Source: Amycolatopsis australiensis
GTDB taxonomy: Bacteria > Actinomycetota > Actinomycetes > Mycobacteriales > Pseudonocardiaceae
Direction of reading: 5' to 3'
Assembly: GCF_900119165.1 (NCBI RefSeq)
Contig: NZ_FPJG01000006.1
Coordinates: 3,410,001 to 3,474,000 of the forward strand
Length of the DNA stretch: 64,000 bases
Of this stretch, positions 9,809 to 17,279 are shown in pieces. The notes below the pieces were generated by a model, which did no database searches, was not told the origin of the DNA, and saw nothing but the letters and a program-made list of their open reading frames with translations. How positions within the stretch are numbered: position 1 is the stretch's first letter; the number at the start of each line of letters is the position of its first letter. Made by a program: the position numbers and the translations under genes.

Positions 9809-10723
9809 CTAGCGGCCGGCCTGCGCGAGTTCGATGCCGTCGTGCAGGTCGGCCGCGCTGTCGAGGACCGTCGCGGCCGACAGCGCCGCGACACCCAGGA
9901 CCGCCGCGCTCAGCACGGCCACCGACGTCCGCCGCAGCCCGGCGGGACGCTCGAGCAGCGCGGTGACCCGGCGGGGCACCGGGCCGCCCGTGGCGGCGAG
10001 GGCGAAGCCGCCGTGCGGGCGGGCGGCGAGGGCGGCCTTGGCCACCGCGTGCGCGACCACCGTGCGATCGCCGACCCGGGCCGCCGCGGCTTCGTCGGCC
10101 CAGCGTTCGAGGGCGAACCCGGCGGCCGAGCAGAGCGGGTGCAGCAGCGGGTTCAGCGTCGAGGACAACGTCAAAGCCAGCAGGAACACGTGGTGGCGCG
10201 AGGAGAGGTGGGCGCGTTCGTGGGCCAGCAGCGCCGCTCGTTCGTGCGGGTTCAGCGCGGCCAGCATCCCGCCGGAGACGGCGATGCGGCCGCCTCGGCC
10301 GGGCACGGCGAACGCCACCGGCTCTCGGCCGGGCAGCAGCACGACGCCACCGTGAGGGCTGTGTTCGTCGAGTTCGCGCGACACGCGGTGGATCCAGCGC
10401 GCGTTGTGGACGTTCGTACGGACCAGCAGCACGGCGAGGACGGCCAGCGCCGCGCCGGCGCCGATCGACACCGGGACGTCGACGCCGCCGAGCGTCCGCA
10501 ACGCCTCCGGCGACCAGTGCCCGGCCTCGGCGACCACCGGCAGCAGCGACAGGCCGGAGAACGCCAGCAGGGCGAGTGCCGCGGTGCTTGATCCGGCGAG
10601 GATCAGGCAGGTGCCGGTGAGCAGCCAGCTCGCCGCGCGGGGTGGCACCCGGGGCGTGACCAGCCGCGACACCGGCCAGGCCAGCAGCGGCAGCAGCAGG
10701 GGGATCAGCGGGTCCGTGGTCAC
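9809..10723 (-). CDS. M56-family (BlaR1/MecR1-like) membrane metalloprotease
   Basis: The product has 304 residues. The GTG start at 10723 overlaps the blaI stop (GTGA). Hydrophobic helices lie at the N-terminus, near residues 35-55, near 80-100, and at the C-terminus. A zinc-protease H-E-R-A-H motif sits at about residue 170, followed by a glutamate in L-E-R-W-A-D-E. This is the membrane protease part of antibiotic-sensing BlaR1 proteins, but the extracellular penicillin-binding domain is missing. Encoded beside a BlaI repressor, it probably cuts BlaI in response to an envelope signal. The protein ends with a short periplasmic tail that is too small for a sensor domain. Confidence 0.85.
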   Translation of the reverse strand: MTTDPLIPLLLPLLAWPVSRLVTPRVPPRAASWLLTGTCLILAGSSTAALALLAFSGLSLLPVVAEAGHWSPEALRTLGGVDVPVSIGAGAALAVLAVLLVRTNVHNARWIHRVSRELDEHSPHGGVVLLPGREPVAFAVPGRGGRIAVSGGMLAALNPHERAALLAHERAHLSSRHHVFLLALTLSSTLNPLLHPLCSAAGFALERWADEAAAARVGDRTVVAHAVAKAALAARPHGGFALAATGGPVPRRVTALLERPAGLRRTSVAVLSAAVLGVAALSAATVLDSAADLHDGIELAQAGR

Positions 10724-11085
10724 TTCCGGCCACGCAGGAGGTCGCGCAGCAGGGCTTCGTCCGCATCGGACAGCTGTGTCACGAACCGGGCCAGGACGCT
10801 GCCGCGGTCCGGTTCGCCGTCGAGGACCTTGGTCATCTTGCGGGCGGCCAGCCCGGCTTCGTCGTCGACGGCGTGGTAACGGAACGAGCGCCCGTGCTTC
10901 TCCCGCGTCGCCATGCCCTTGTCGTGCAGGCGGGTGAGGATCGTCACGACCGTCGTGTAGGCGAGGTCGTCCTCGAGCCGGGCCTGGACGTCGGCGGGGG
11001 ACAGGGGTTCCTCCGCGCGCCACAGCACGCCCAGCACCTCGGCTTCGAGGGCGCCGGGGGCGCGTCGTGCCGGTTCCTTCCGCAT
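10720..11085 (-). CDS. blaI: BlaI/MecI/CopY-family transcriptional repressor
   Basis: The product has 121 residues, the normal family length. The N-terminal winged helix (L-E-A-E-V-L-G-V-L-W, then Y-T-T-V-V-T-I-L-T-R-L as recognition helix) binds dyad operators, and the C-terminal helices dimerise the protein. BlaI proteins are inactivated by their M56 partner, encoded directly downstream with a 4-base overlap. The gene lies 25 bases behind uppP, and the two operators before uppP are the obvious binding sites. Confidence 0.88.
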   Translation of the reverse strand: MRKEPARRAPGALEAEVLGVLWRAEEPLSPADVQARLEDDLAYTTVVTILTRLHDKGMATREKHGRSFRYHAVDDEAGLAARKMTKVLDGEPDRGSVLARFVTQLSDADEALLRDLLRGRK

Positions 11086-11110
11086 CGTTCGAATCTACCC
11101 GGCTGCCGGA

Positions 11111-12028
11111 TCAGCGGAGGGTGAGCACGGTCAGCGCGCCCGCCCCGGCCAGCACGCAGTAGAACGCGAACGGCGTCAGCGTCCGGGTGTGGAAGTAGCG
11201 GGTCAGGAACCGCACCGCCAGGTACGCGCTGGCGAACGACGCCAGGCTCCCGGCGAGCACCTGGCCGTGGATGCCCGCGCCGAGCGGGCCGAACAAGTCC
11301 GGGATCTTCAGCACCCCGGCCGCCAGGATCACCGGGGTGGCCAGCAGGAAGGAGAACCGGGCGGCGTCCTCGTGGGAGAGCCCGCGCAGCAGCCCGGCCA
11401 CCATCGTGACGCCGGAGCGGCTGATCCCGGGCAGCAGCGCGAGCACCTGGGCGCTGCCGATCAGCGTGCCGCGGCCGAAGGACATGCGCGAAAGCCGCAC
11501 ATCTGCGGCCGCGTCCGCGGCTGCGTCGACGGCGGCTCCGGGTGCGTCGGCCGGGACCGGCACGGGTCCGGCGTTCGCCCGGCGGCGCAGGAGTTCCCCG
11601 GTGTAGAGCACGACGCCGTTGGCGATGAGGAACGCCGCGGCCGGGATCGGCTTGCCGAGCGTGGTGCGGAAGAGGTGCTCCAGCAACAGGCCGCTGACGC
11701 CGACCGGGATGGTCGCCAGGACGATCAGCCACGCCAGCCGTTCGCCCGCCGTCTGCACCCGGCGATGACGGATCGAGCTGAAGAACCCGCCGACGATTCG
11801 GACCCAGTCCCGCCAAAAGAACAGCAGCAGCGCCGCGGCCGTGGCCACGTGCAGGCCGACGATGAACGCCAGGTACGGCGACTCCGGCGCCGACACGTCC
11901 AGGTCCCGGGCCCACTGCCCGCCCACGACAGCGGGGATCAGCACGGAGTGGCCGAGGCTGGACACCGGGAACAGCTCGGTGACGCCCTGGAACGCACCGA
12001 CGACGATCGCTTCGAAGTAGTCCAGCAC
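11111..12028 (-). CDS. uppP: Undecaprenyl-diphosphatase
   Basis: The product has 305 residues with about eight membrane helices. The conserved family motifs are present: Q-G-V-T-E-L-F-P-V-S-S-L-G-H near the N-terminus and L-L-P-G-I-S-R-S-G-V-T in the middle, which carry the catalytic Glu, His and Arg residues. UppP removes a phosphate from undecaprenyl diphosphate to recycle the lipid carrier of cell-wall synthesis and can give bacitracin resistance. It carries an alanine/proline-rich insert of about 30 residues before the second motif. It is the first gene of an operon with blaI and the M56 gene. Confidence 0.92.
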   Translation of the reverse strand: MLDYFEAIVVGAFQGVTELFPVSSLGHSVLIPAVVGGQWARDLDVSAPESPYLAFIVGLHVATAAALLLFFWRDWVRIVGGFFSSIRHRRVQTAGERLAWLIVLATIPVGVSGLLLEHLFRTTLGKPIPAAAFLIANGVVLYTGELLRRRANAGPVPVPADAPGAAVDAAADAAADVRLSRMSFGRGTLIGSAQVLALLPGISRSGVTMVAGLLRGLSHEDAARFSFLLATPVILAAGVLKIPDLFGPLGAGIHGQVLAGSLASFASAYLAVRFLTRYFHTRTLTPFAFYCVLAGAGALTVLTLR

Positions 12029-12047
12029 AGCGCCTTCCCAAGGTGAA

Positions 12048-12085
12048 TTCTACGCGACTGTAGAAATACTACGCGACCGTAGAAC
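12048..12085 (-). promoter_or_regulatory. Two tandem BlaI-like operators before uppP
   Basis: TTCTAC-GCGACT-GTAGAA (12048-12065) is a perfect 6-bp inverted repeat, and CTAC-GCGACC-GTAG (12069-12082) is a second one whose centre lies 19 bases away. Both fit the TAC...GTA dyad style known for BlaI operators. They lie 20-54 bases upstream of the uppP start, where binding would cover the promoter. Confidence 0.7.
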
Positions 12086-12137
12086 AAGGTCCACGGTCGC
12101 TTCGGCCGCGCTGTTCGGGGCTTCGGCGAGGACAGCT

Positions 12138-12578
12138 GGATTACCGTGACGCTCGGCGAGGTCAACGACTACGACGTGATCTAGGCGGACATCGCCGAGG
12201 ATTGCCGGGCGTTCAAGCTCATCGCCGCCGGACACGACGAATGGCCCGGCGAACCTGCCAGGCAGGAGATCCAGAAGAAGACCCGGCTCGACGTCGCGCC
12301 GATCCAACAGACCTACCGCGGCCACACCTACGGCATGACCGAGTTGATGGCGCTCACGAAGTCGCGTGGCCGGGCTCACCATTCCAACCCGATCTCGGAG
12401 TGGTGGTTCGACGCCGTCGAGGTCCGGCAGCCCGCCGGGGACGCGGACCATCTGCGGCCCGACAAGCCCGGCCACCAGGCCGTCGGCAAGGCGATCGAAC
12501 GCCGTGCCGACGGCCGGGATGACGATCACCCGTTGGCGCAAGCTGGCGCAGAAGCTCGTTCGCTCCGGCGCATGGTCG
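12138..12578 (+). pseudogene. Phage terminase large subunit, C-terminal remnant
   Basis: The plus strand reads I-T-V-T-L-G-E-V-N-D-Y-D-V-I, then an in-frame TAG, then A-D-I-A-E-D-C with W-P-G-E-P-A-R-Q-E-I and A-H-H-S-N-P. This is the nuclease-domain tail of actinophage TerL proteins. The last ~25 codons continue in another frame. It is a prophage relic with a premature stop and at least one frameshift, and the N-terminal ATPase part is absent. Confidence 0.65.
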
Positions 12579-12713
12579 TGCGTTAGCGGACGTCCCGAGT
12601 CTGGTAGCCGGACGCGGGTCGTCCGTCGCGGTGCTCGGGCTCAAGCGGCGCGGAGTGCCGCGGCCTGGCATGTCGGCCGTTGCCGCTCCTGGTCGGCTGG
12701 GGTGCAAGCGTGG
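12579..12713. other. Intergenic between terminase relic and KipA-like gene
   Basis: No gene or clear signal seen. Confidence 0.4.
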
Positions 12714-13721
12714 TCAGGCTCGGTCGAAGTTCGCCGGGTCGAGTGCGTGCTCGAGACGTTTGTCCAGTGCCGCCGCCTGGCCCAGGTCGATTTCCCGGAA
12801 GTCGACCGAATCGCGGCCGGGCCGGAGCTGGCCGACCTTCCAGAACGCCGCGTGCGCGACGGTGGCGATGACGGCGAAGCCACCGGAGGTGTTGGCTTCG
12901 GGACACAGGATCGTGAGCACGTCGCCGTAGGCGAGGATGCCGCCGAGGGGGTAGCTGCTGTCGAGCAGGTTCGAAGGGTGTCCGCCGGCGATGTCGCCGG
13001 AGGCGCGGGCCCAGTGGAGGCGGTGCGGGTTGAACCGGACGCCGACGCGGTCGGAACTCAGGTCACAGCGCCAGGTCGCGTCGAGGAAATCGCGGTAGCC
13101 CGCCTCGGAGAAGAAGTCGGGGTCGGCGTGCGGTCCGCGCAGGATCTCGATTTCCCAGTGGTCGGTGTAGGCGGGCCGGAGCGAGGCCGGGACCCGCCGC
13201 AGCACGCGGGACGCGGGCGTGGCGAAGGCGTCCAGTACGTCGGCCTGTTCGAGGGCGCGGCCGTCGAGCCCGCCGAGGCCGGCGACGAGGAACGTCGACC
13301 GCGAGCCGAACACCTCCGGCACGGCGATGCCGCCGGAGACCGCGAGATAGCGCCGGTAGCCGGGTCCCGCGATGATGCCGCACGCCAGCAGGTCGCCGGC
13401 GGACACCGGCACGGCTTCCCAGCCGGGGATCGGGTCGCCGTTGAGCGTGGCGCCGGCGTCTGGTCCGGTGATGGCGACGACGCAGTCGTGGAGGAAGCTC
13501 GCCTGGAACCGCCCCTGCGGGATTTCCAGTCCGGCGGCTCCCGCGCGGTTGCCGACGAGGAGGTTGGCGATGCGGAACGCGAGCGGGTCGACCGGTCCGG
13601 CCGGGAAGAAACCCATCGACTGCATGCCGACCCGTCCGGGGTGGTCCTGGACGGTCGTCTGCAGACCGGGCTCGATCACTTCGAGCACGGGAACGGTTTT
13701 CCCGGAAACCGGCTTCGTCAT
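12714..13721 (-). CDS. KipA-type carboxyltransferase (PxpC/urea-carboxylase CT-like), second copy
   Basis: The product has 335 residues. The start at 13721 overlaps the upstream stop (ATGA). The fold is the AHS2/CT_A_B family: an opening E-P-G-L-Q-T-T-V-Q-D, G-P-V-D-P-L-A-F-R-I-A-N, a middle A-V-S-G-G-I-A-V-P-E-V-F-G-S-R-S, and a C-terminal Y-P-L-G-G-I. This is one half of the KipI-KipA complex, which acts as 5-oxoprolinase subunits B and C or as the carboxyltransferase part of urea carboxylase. A distinct paralogue is at 25023-25988. It pairs with the KipI-like gene just upstream and diverges from pucR. Confidence 0.82.
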   Translation of the reverse strand: MTKPVSGKTVPVLEVIEPGLQTTVQDHPGRVGMQSMGFFPAGPVDPLAFRIANLLVGNRAGAAGLEIPQGRFQASFLHDCVVAITGPDAGATLNGDPIPGWEAVPVSAGDLLACGIIAGPGYRRYLAVSGGIAVPEVFGSRSTFLVAGLGGLDGRALEQADVLDAFATPASRVLRRVPASLRPAYTDHWEIEILRGPHADPDFFSEAGYRDFLDATWRCDLSSDRVGVRFNPHRLHWARASGDIAGGHPSNLLDSSYPLGGILAYGDVLTILCPEANTSGGFAVIATVAHAAFWKVGQLRPGRDSVDFREIDLGQAAALDKRLEHALDPANFDRA

Positions 13722-14692
13722 GGGATCTTGACCATTTCCCGGGCGGCGTGCCGCGCGGCCCGGCGGCGTTCCGCCTCGGTGGACACCTCCGGGGCGGCGG
13801 CGGTCGAGAAGTATTCCTCCGCGGCGAAGCGACCGGGCTCCACGTCGTAGTCGTAGCTCCCGGCGAAGGCTTGGCGGCGCAGCTCGATCAGTTCGGCTTC
13901 GGTGACGCGGAAGAACGAGATGCGGTCCCCGGGGTGGATGAGCGCGGGGTCGACCCGGTGCGTGCGCGGGTTTCGCGTCAGCTGGCTGATCGGCACCGTG
14001 CGGCCGAAGATCTGGTACGACCCGGGTGACTCGATCGGATGGATCACGATGCAGGGGCCGCCGAGTGCGACGGCTCCTTCCGGGGTCCAGCCCCGCGCCG
14101 GGTTGTACTTCGGGGCGACGATCTCGGACCGCGGGTCGAGCGGCAGCAAGGACGGGAGCCCGGGGTAGAAGCCGGTGAACGCGTTCCACCACAGCGATTC
14201 CAGCACGCGGGAGTAGAGGGCTTCGCGGTCGGGCAGGCCGTTGTACCGGACGATGTAGTCGACGTTGGTCCCGTCGACGACGTTCGGCGCGTCCGGCCTC
14301 GTGCTCACCCGGTAGCGGTGGACGGCTTCGCGCGAGGCCGAGTCGTCGAACGCGATGGGCAGCTTCAGCCGGCGGCTCGGCAGCACGATGGACCGCGGCT
14401 CCGGCAGAGCCCGGTGCACCTCTTCGAGAGCCGTCACGACGTTCTCCTGCTTGATCGCGCTCGGTTCGTAGTACACCGTCAGCGACCGCAGACCCGAGGC
14501 GATCTCCAGGACCCCGCGGACGGGGTGGGCGGTCAGGTGCCTGGCCGCGGCGTGCGCGAAGAAGTTGGCCGCGAGGTCGACCGGGAACGGCTGCCCGTAC
14601 TCGACCATGAGCGCGCGGTCGCCGGCCGTCCGGTAGGTCACCCGCGGGTGACCCGCTGCGGGTTCGGGGGTGGCGATGATCGCTGGGGTCAC
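13718..14692 (-). CDS. KipI-type carboxyltransferase subunit (PxpB/AHS1-like), second copy
   Basis: The product has 324 residues with a GTG start at 14692. The core is the AHS1 (CT_C_D) domain: Y-R-T-A-G-D-R-A-L-M-V-E-Y-G near the N-terminus, then G-F-Y-P-G-L-P, and the late G-P-C-I-V-I-H-P-I-E-S-P-G-S-Y-Q-I-F-G segment. It is longer than the ~230 residues usual for PxpB, with an extra C-terminal ~60 residues ending in a charged helix. It forms a two-gene unit with the KipA-like gene. The 185-base gap to pucR should hold the divergent promoters. Confidence 0.8.
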   Translation of the reverse strand: MTPAIIATPEPAAGHPRVTYRTAGDRALMVEYGQPFPVDLAANFFAHAAARHLTAHPVRGVLEIASGLRSLTVYYEPSAIKQENVVTALEEVHRALPEPRSIVLPSRRLKLPIAFDDSASREAVHRYRVSTRPDAPNVVDGTNVDYIVRYNGLPDREALYSRVLESLWWNAFTGFYPGLPSLLPLDPRSEIVAPKYNPARGWTPEGAVALGGPCIVIHPIESPGSYQIFGRTVPISQLTRNPRTHRVDPALIHPGDRISFFRVTEAELIELRRQAFAGSYDYDVEPGRFAAEEYFSTAAAPEVSTEAERRRAARHAAREMVKIP

Positions 14693-14877
14693 GGTTGGTG
14701 TCTATACGTTTCCGCGGCGGACTGTCCAGTGTGCAGCGTCCGATCGGGTTACCCGCACGGCGGCGTGGGTCACGGCGGGCTGCGGTGGACCTGCCGGCGA
14801 CGTACGATGCCTCGCCGGAGCGCGGCCGCCCGGATTCCACGGCGCCGGCTTCCCGGAAGACGGGTTGTGGAGGCGGC

Positions 14878-16383
14878 ATGCCCTTGACCGTGCAAGCGCT
14901 GCTCGCGCGGACGGACCTCGAGCTGCGGCGCCTCTCCGGCTCGCCCGAGGCGCTGCGGCGCACGGTGAACTGGGCGCTGATCAGCGAGCTGCCGGATCCC
15001 CGGCCCTACCTCGGCGGGAGCGAGCTGGTCCTGACGACCGGTTCGGGCTTGCCCGCGGCGGCCGACCAGTACGTCGCCTGCCTGGTCGAGGCCGGAGCGG
15101 CGGCGCTCGGGTTCGGGCTCAGCGCGTTCTACCCCGAGGTCCCGGCGGCGCTGGTCGCCGAGGCGGCACGCGCGGACCTGCCGCTGCTGGTCGTCCCCGC
15201 CTCGACCGGCCTGGGAGCCGTCAGCCGCGTCGTCGCCGAGTGCATCTCCGACGAGCGGCAGAAGGAGCTCAACTCGGCGGTCGTGGTCCAACGCGACCTG
15301 ATCCGCGCGTCGTTGTCGCGCTACGCCGCGCGAGCGATCGTCGAGCGGCTCGGGAAGGCCATGCAGGGCTGGGCATTGCTGCTGGACCGTGACGGCGGGG
15401 TCCGCGCGGGGCCGCCGGCCGGCCGATTGCACGCGCCGAGCCTGCGCATCGAGCTCCCGAGGCTGCGCTCAGGCAGCGCCGCCAGCCTCAGCATGACCGT
15501 GGCGGGCGAGTCGGTCGTCCTGCTGCCCCTGACGGTCCGCGAGCGCGTGCAGGGATTCCTCGCCGTCGGCCGGTCCACCCCGCTCAACCAGGCCGAGCAA
15601 GCGGTCGTGACCACCGCCGTCTCGCTGCTGTGCGCCGAGCTGCGCAGCGCGCGCAGCGTCCTCGACAGCGAACGCCGGAACCGGCTGGCCGTCGCGAAGG
15701 TGGCCATCGAAGGGAACCTCGCCCTGGCCGCCTCGATCGGCCGGGTACTCGGCACCGACGTGCCCGAAGGCGATCTGCGCGTGGCCATCCTCGGCGTGCC
15801 CGCCGGTCATGAGCTGGAACTGCTCGAGCACGCCGAAAGCGACTACGGGCTGCGCGCGGTCTGCGCCCTCGTGGCGGAGTGGGAGCCCGGCCGGGTCGTG
15901 GTCCTGATGCCCCCGGCCGAGGGGGACACCAGGACGCTCGAGGCGCTGCTGCGGCGGATCCCGCTCGCCCGCGGCGCGGTGAGCGATCCGACGCCTCCCG
16001 GTGACCTTCCCGACGCCTGGCGGCAGGTCCGCTCGGTGTTCAGCAGCGCGTCCGGGGCGGTCGGGAAGCTGACCCACGTCACCGACGTCGCCTCGGCCGG
16101 CCTGCTGCGCCACTTGGACAACGCCGAAGCGCGGGGCTGGGCCGAGGCGCTGCTCGCACCGCTGGTGGAGAACAAGAGCTCCAAGGTCGACTTCCTGAAC
16201 ACGCTGCGGACCTTCCTCGCGAACAACGGCCAGGCGGACGCCTCGGCGTCGGCGCTCGGCATCCACCGGCACACGCTCCGGTACCGGATGAGCAAGGTCG
16301 CAGAAACACTCGATCGAGACCTTGACGACCCGATGACCAGGACCGAGCTCTGGATCGCCCTCCAGCTGGTGGACCGCCCCTGA
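14878..16383 (+). CDS. PucR-family transcriptional regulator
   Basis: The product has 501 residues. The start at 14878 has TGGAGG at good spacing. The N-terminal ~120 residues form the PucR domain (L-T-V-Q-A-L-L, later L-G-S-E-L-V-L-T-T-like segment). A GAF/GGDEF-like middle follows, and the C-terminal PucR helix-turn-helix (PF13556) carries the sequence A-L-G-I-H-R-H-T-L-R-Y-R. PucR proteins are often activators of nitrogen-compound breakdown. Placed between the KipI/KipA pair and the monooxygenase-carboxylase operon, it is the likely pathway-specific regulator of both. Confidence 0.85.
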   Translation: MPLTVQALLARTDLELRRLSGSPEALRRTVNWALISELPDPRPYLGGSELVLTTGSGLPAAADQYVACLVEAGAAALGFGLSAFYPEVPAALVAEAARADLPLLVVPASTGLGAVSRVVAECISDERQKELNSAVVVQRDLIRASLSRYAARAIVERLGKAMQGWALLLDRDGGVRAGPPAGRLHAPSLRIELPRLRSGSAASLSMTVAGESVVLLPLTVRERVQGFLAVGRSTPLNQAEQAVVTTAVSLLCAELRSARSVLDSERRNRLAVAKVAIEGNLALAASIGRVLGTDVPEGDLRVAILGVPAGHELELLEHAESDYGLRAVCALVAEWEPGRVVVLMPPAEGDTRTLEALLRRIPLARGAVSDPTPPGDLPDAWRQVRSVFSSASGAVGKLTHVTDVASAGLLRHLDNAEARGWAEALLAPLVENKSSKVDFLNTLRTFLANNGQADASASALGIHRHTLRYRMSKVAETLDRDLDDPMTRTELWIALQLVDRP

Positions 16384-16405
16384 GCTGCGCCTTCGCTGCT
16401 CATTG

Positions 16406-16418
16406 CGCCAAGTTGGCG
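16406..16418. promoter_or_regulatory. Candidate regulator site before the catabolic operon
   Basis: CGCCAA-G-TTGGCG is a 13-base palindrome 110 bases upstream of the first operon gene and just after pucR. It could bind PucR. Position and symmetry are the only evidence. Confidence 0.35.
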
Positions 16419-16527
16419 TAGCCGGCACCGCCGATTGTCCAAGGTGCGCACTACCTCCCGAACCGGGCTTCACCGATGGTTACCCGAGACAGCCGGTACG
16501 GAGTTCAACGGTGAGCTTGGAGGCGCC

Positions 16528-17232
16528 ATGGGTACGTCACTGCACCCCCCGCAACTGGTGACCGGATCGAGAACCCTCTATCTCGTGTGGGTGCCGGCGG
16601 ACCCCGACGCGGTGGCGAAACTCGTCCCGGAAGGACTGACGCCTGCCGAGGACCGGTCGTGCTACATCAACCAGTACGTCGTGGACGGTCCCGACCAGAC
16701 CTCTTCGGACGGTGGCGAATCGTTCGGCGCGTACTCGCTGACCTACCTCGGCGTCAACCTGGCGGGGCTGGACACCGAGGCCGGCGTCCCCGGTCGCTGG
16801 TGGACCCACTACCACAACAGCTCCGAGGTGATGAGCCGGTACGCCAGGGCGCACGGCGTGCCCGCCGGTGATCCCGGCGAGACCACGCTCGAGTTCGAGG
16901 GCGACACCCTCGTGGCGACGACGTCGGTCGAGGGGCGGCCGATCATCCGGACCACGGCGTCGGTCACCGTCGGGACCACGCGGCGCGCCGTCGGCCAGCT
17001 GCGCTACATCACCCGCCGGGACGACGAGTTCATCAGCGGCCGGTACGCGTACGTGGCCGACCTCGCCGAGCGGTTCGAGGTCCGCTCCTTCGAGTTCCTC
17101 GACGAGAACCACCCGGTTCACGCGCTCCGGCCGGCCGACCCGCTGCAGATCACCTTCGGCTTCTACACGCCGTCGATGTCCTTCGTCTACCCCGGGGGCG
17201 AGGGCCCGCTCGGGTCCGAACACGGCAGCTGA
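16528..17232 (+). CDS. Acetoacetate-decarboxylase-like protein
   Basis: The product has 234 residues. The start at 16528 has TTGGAGG at good spacing. It opens with L-Y-L-V-W-V-P-A-D-P-D-A-V-A-K-L-V-P-E-G-L, the usual first strand of the acetoacetate decarboxylase superfamily, and ends G-F-Y-T-P-S-M-S-F-V-Y-P. True acetoacetate decarboxylases use a lysine in a late E-x-K-K-x motif. I see no such Lys-Lys pair here, so another reaction of the superfamily (hydrolase, dehydratase or aldolase type) is more likely. It is the first gene of the plus-strand operon, 47 bases before the monooxygenase alpha subunit. Confidence 0.7.
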   Translation: MGTSLHPPQLVTGSRTLYLVWVPADPDAVAKLVPEGLTPAEDRSCYINQYVVDGPDQTSSDGGESFGAYSLTYLGVNLAGLDTEAGVPGRWWTHYHNSSEVMSRYARAHGVPAGDPGETTLEFEGDTLVATTSVEGRPIIRTTASVTVGTTRRAVGQLRYITRRDDEFISGRYAYVADLAERFEVRSFEFLDENHPVHALRPADPLQITFGFYTPSMSFVYPGGEGPLGSEHGS

Positions 17233-17279
17233 GCAGCTGACCGCCGCCATCCCAGAGACCGATACGCGAGGAGCTTTCC

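Noticed and set aside
8074..9894. A 606-codon open frame antisense to the secreted phosphatase
   Set aside because: The sense frame has a signal peptide, ribosome site and family motifs. The antisense one has none.
13718..14692. KipI/KipA as a sporulation kinase inhibitor pair
   Set aside because: The host type and the context point to carboxyltransferase or oxoprolinase subunits. The Kip name reflects the Bacillus history only.
16528..17232. True acetoacetate decarboxylase
   Set aside because: The fold fits, but I cannot see the catalytic Lys-Lys motif, so I kept only a superfamily call.
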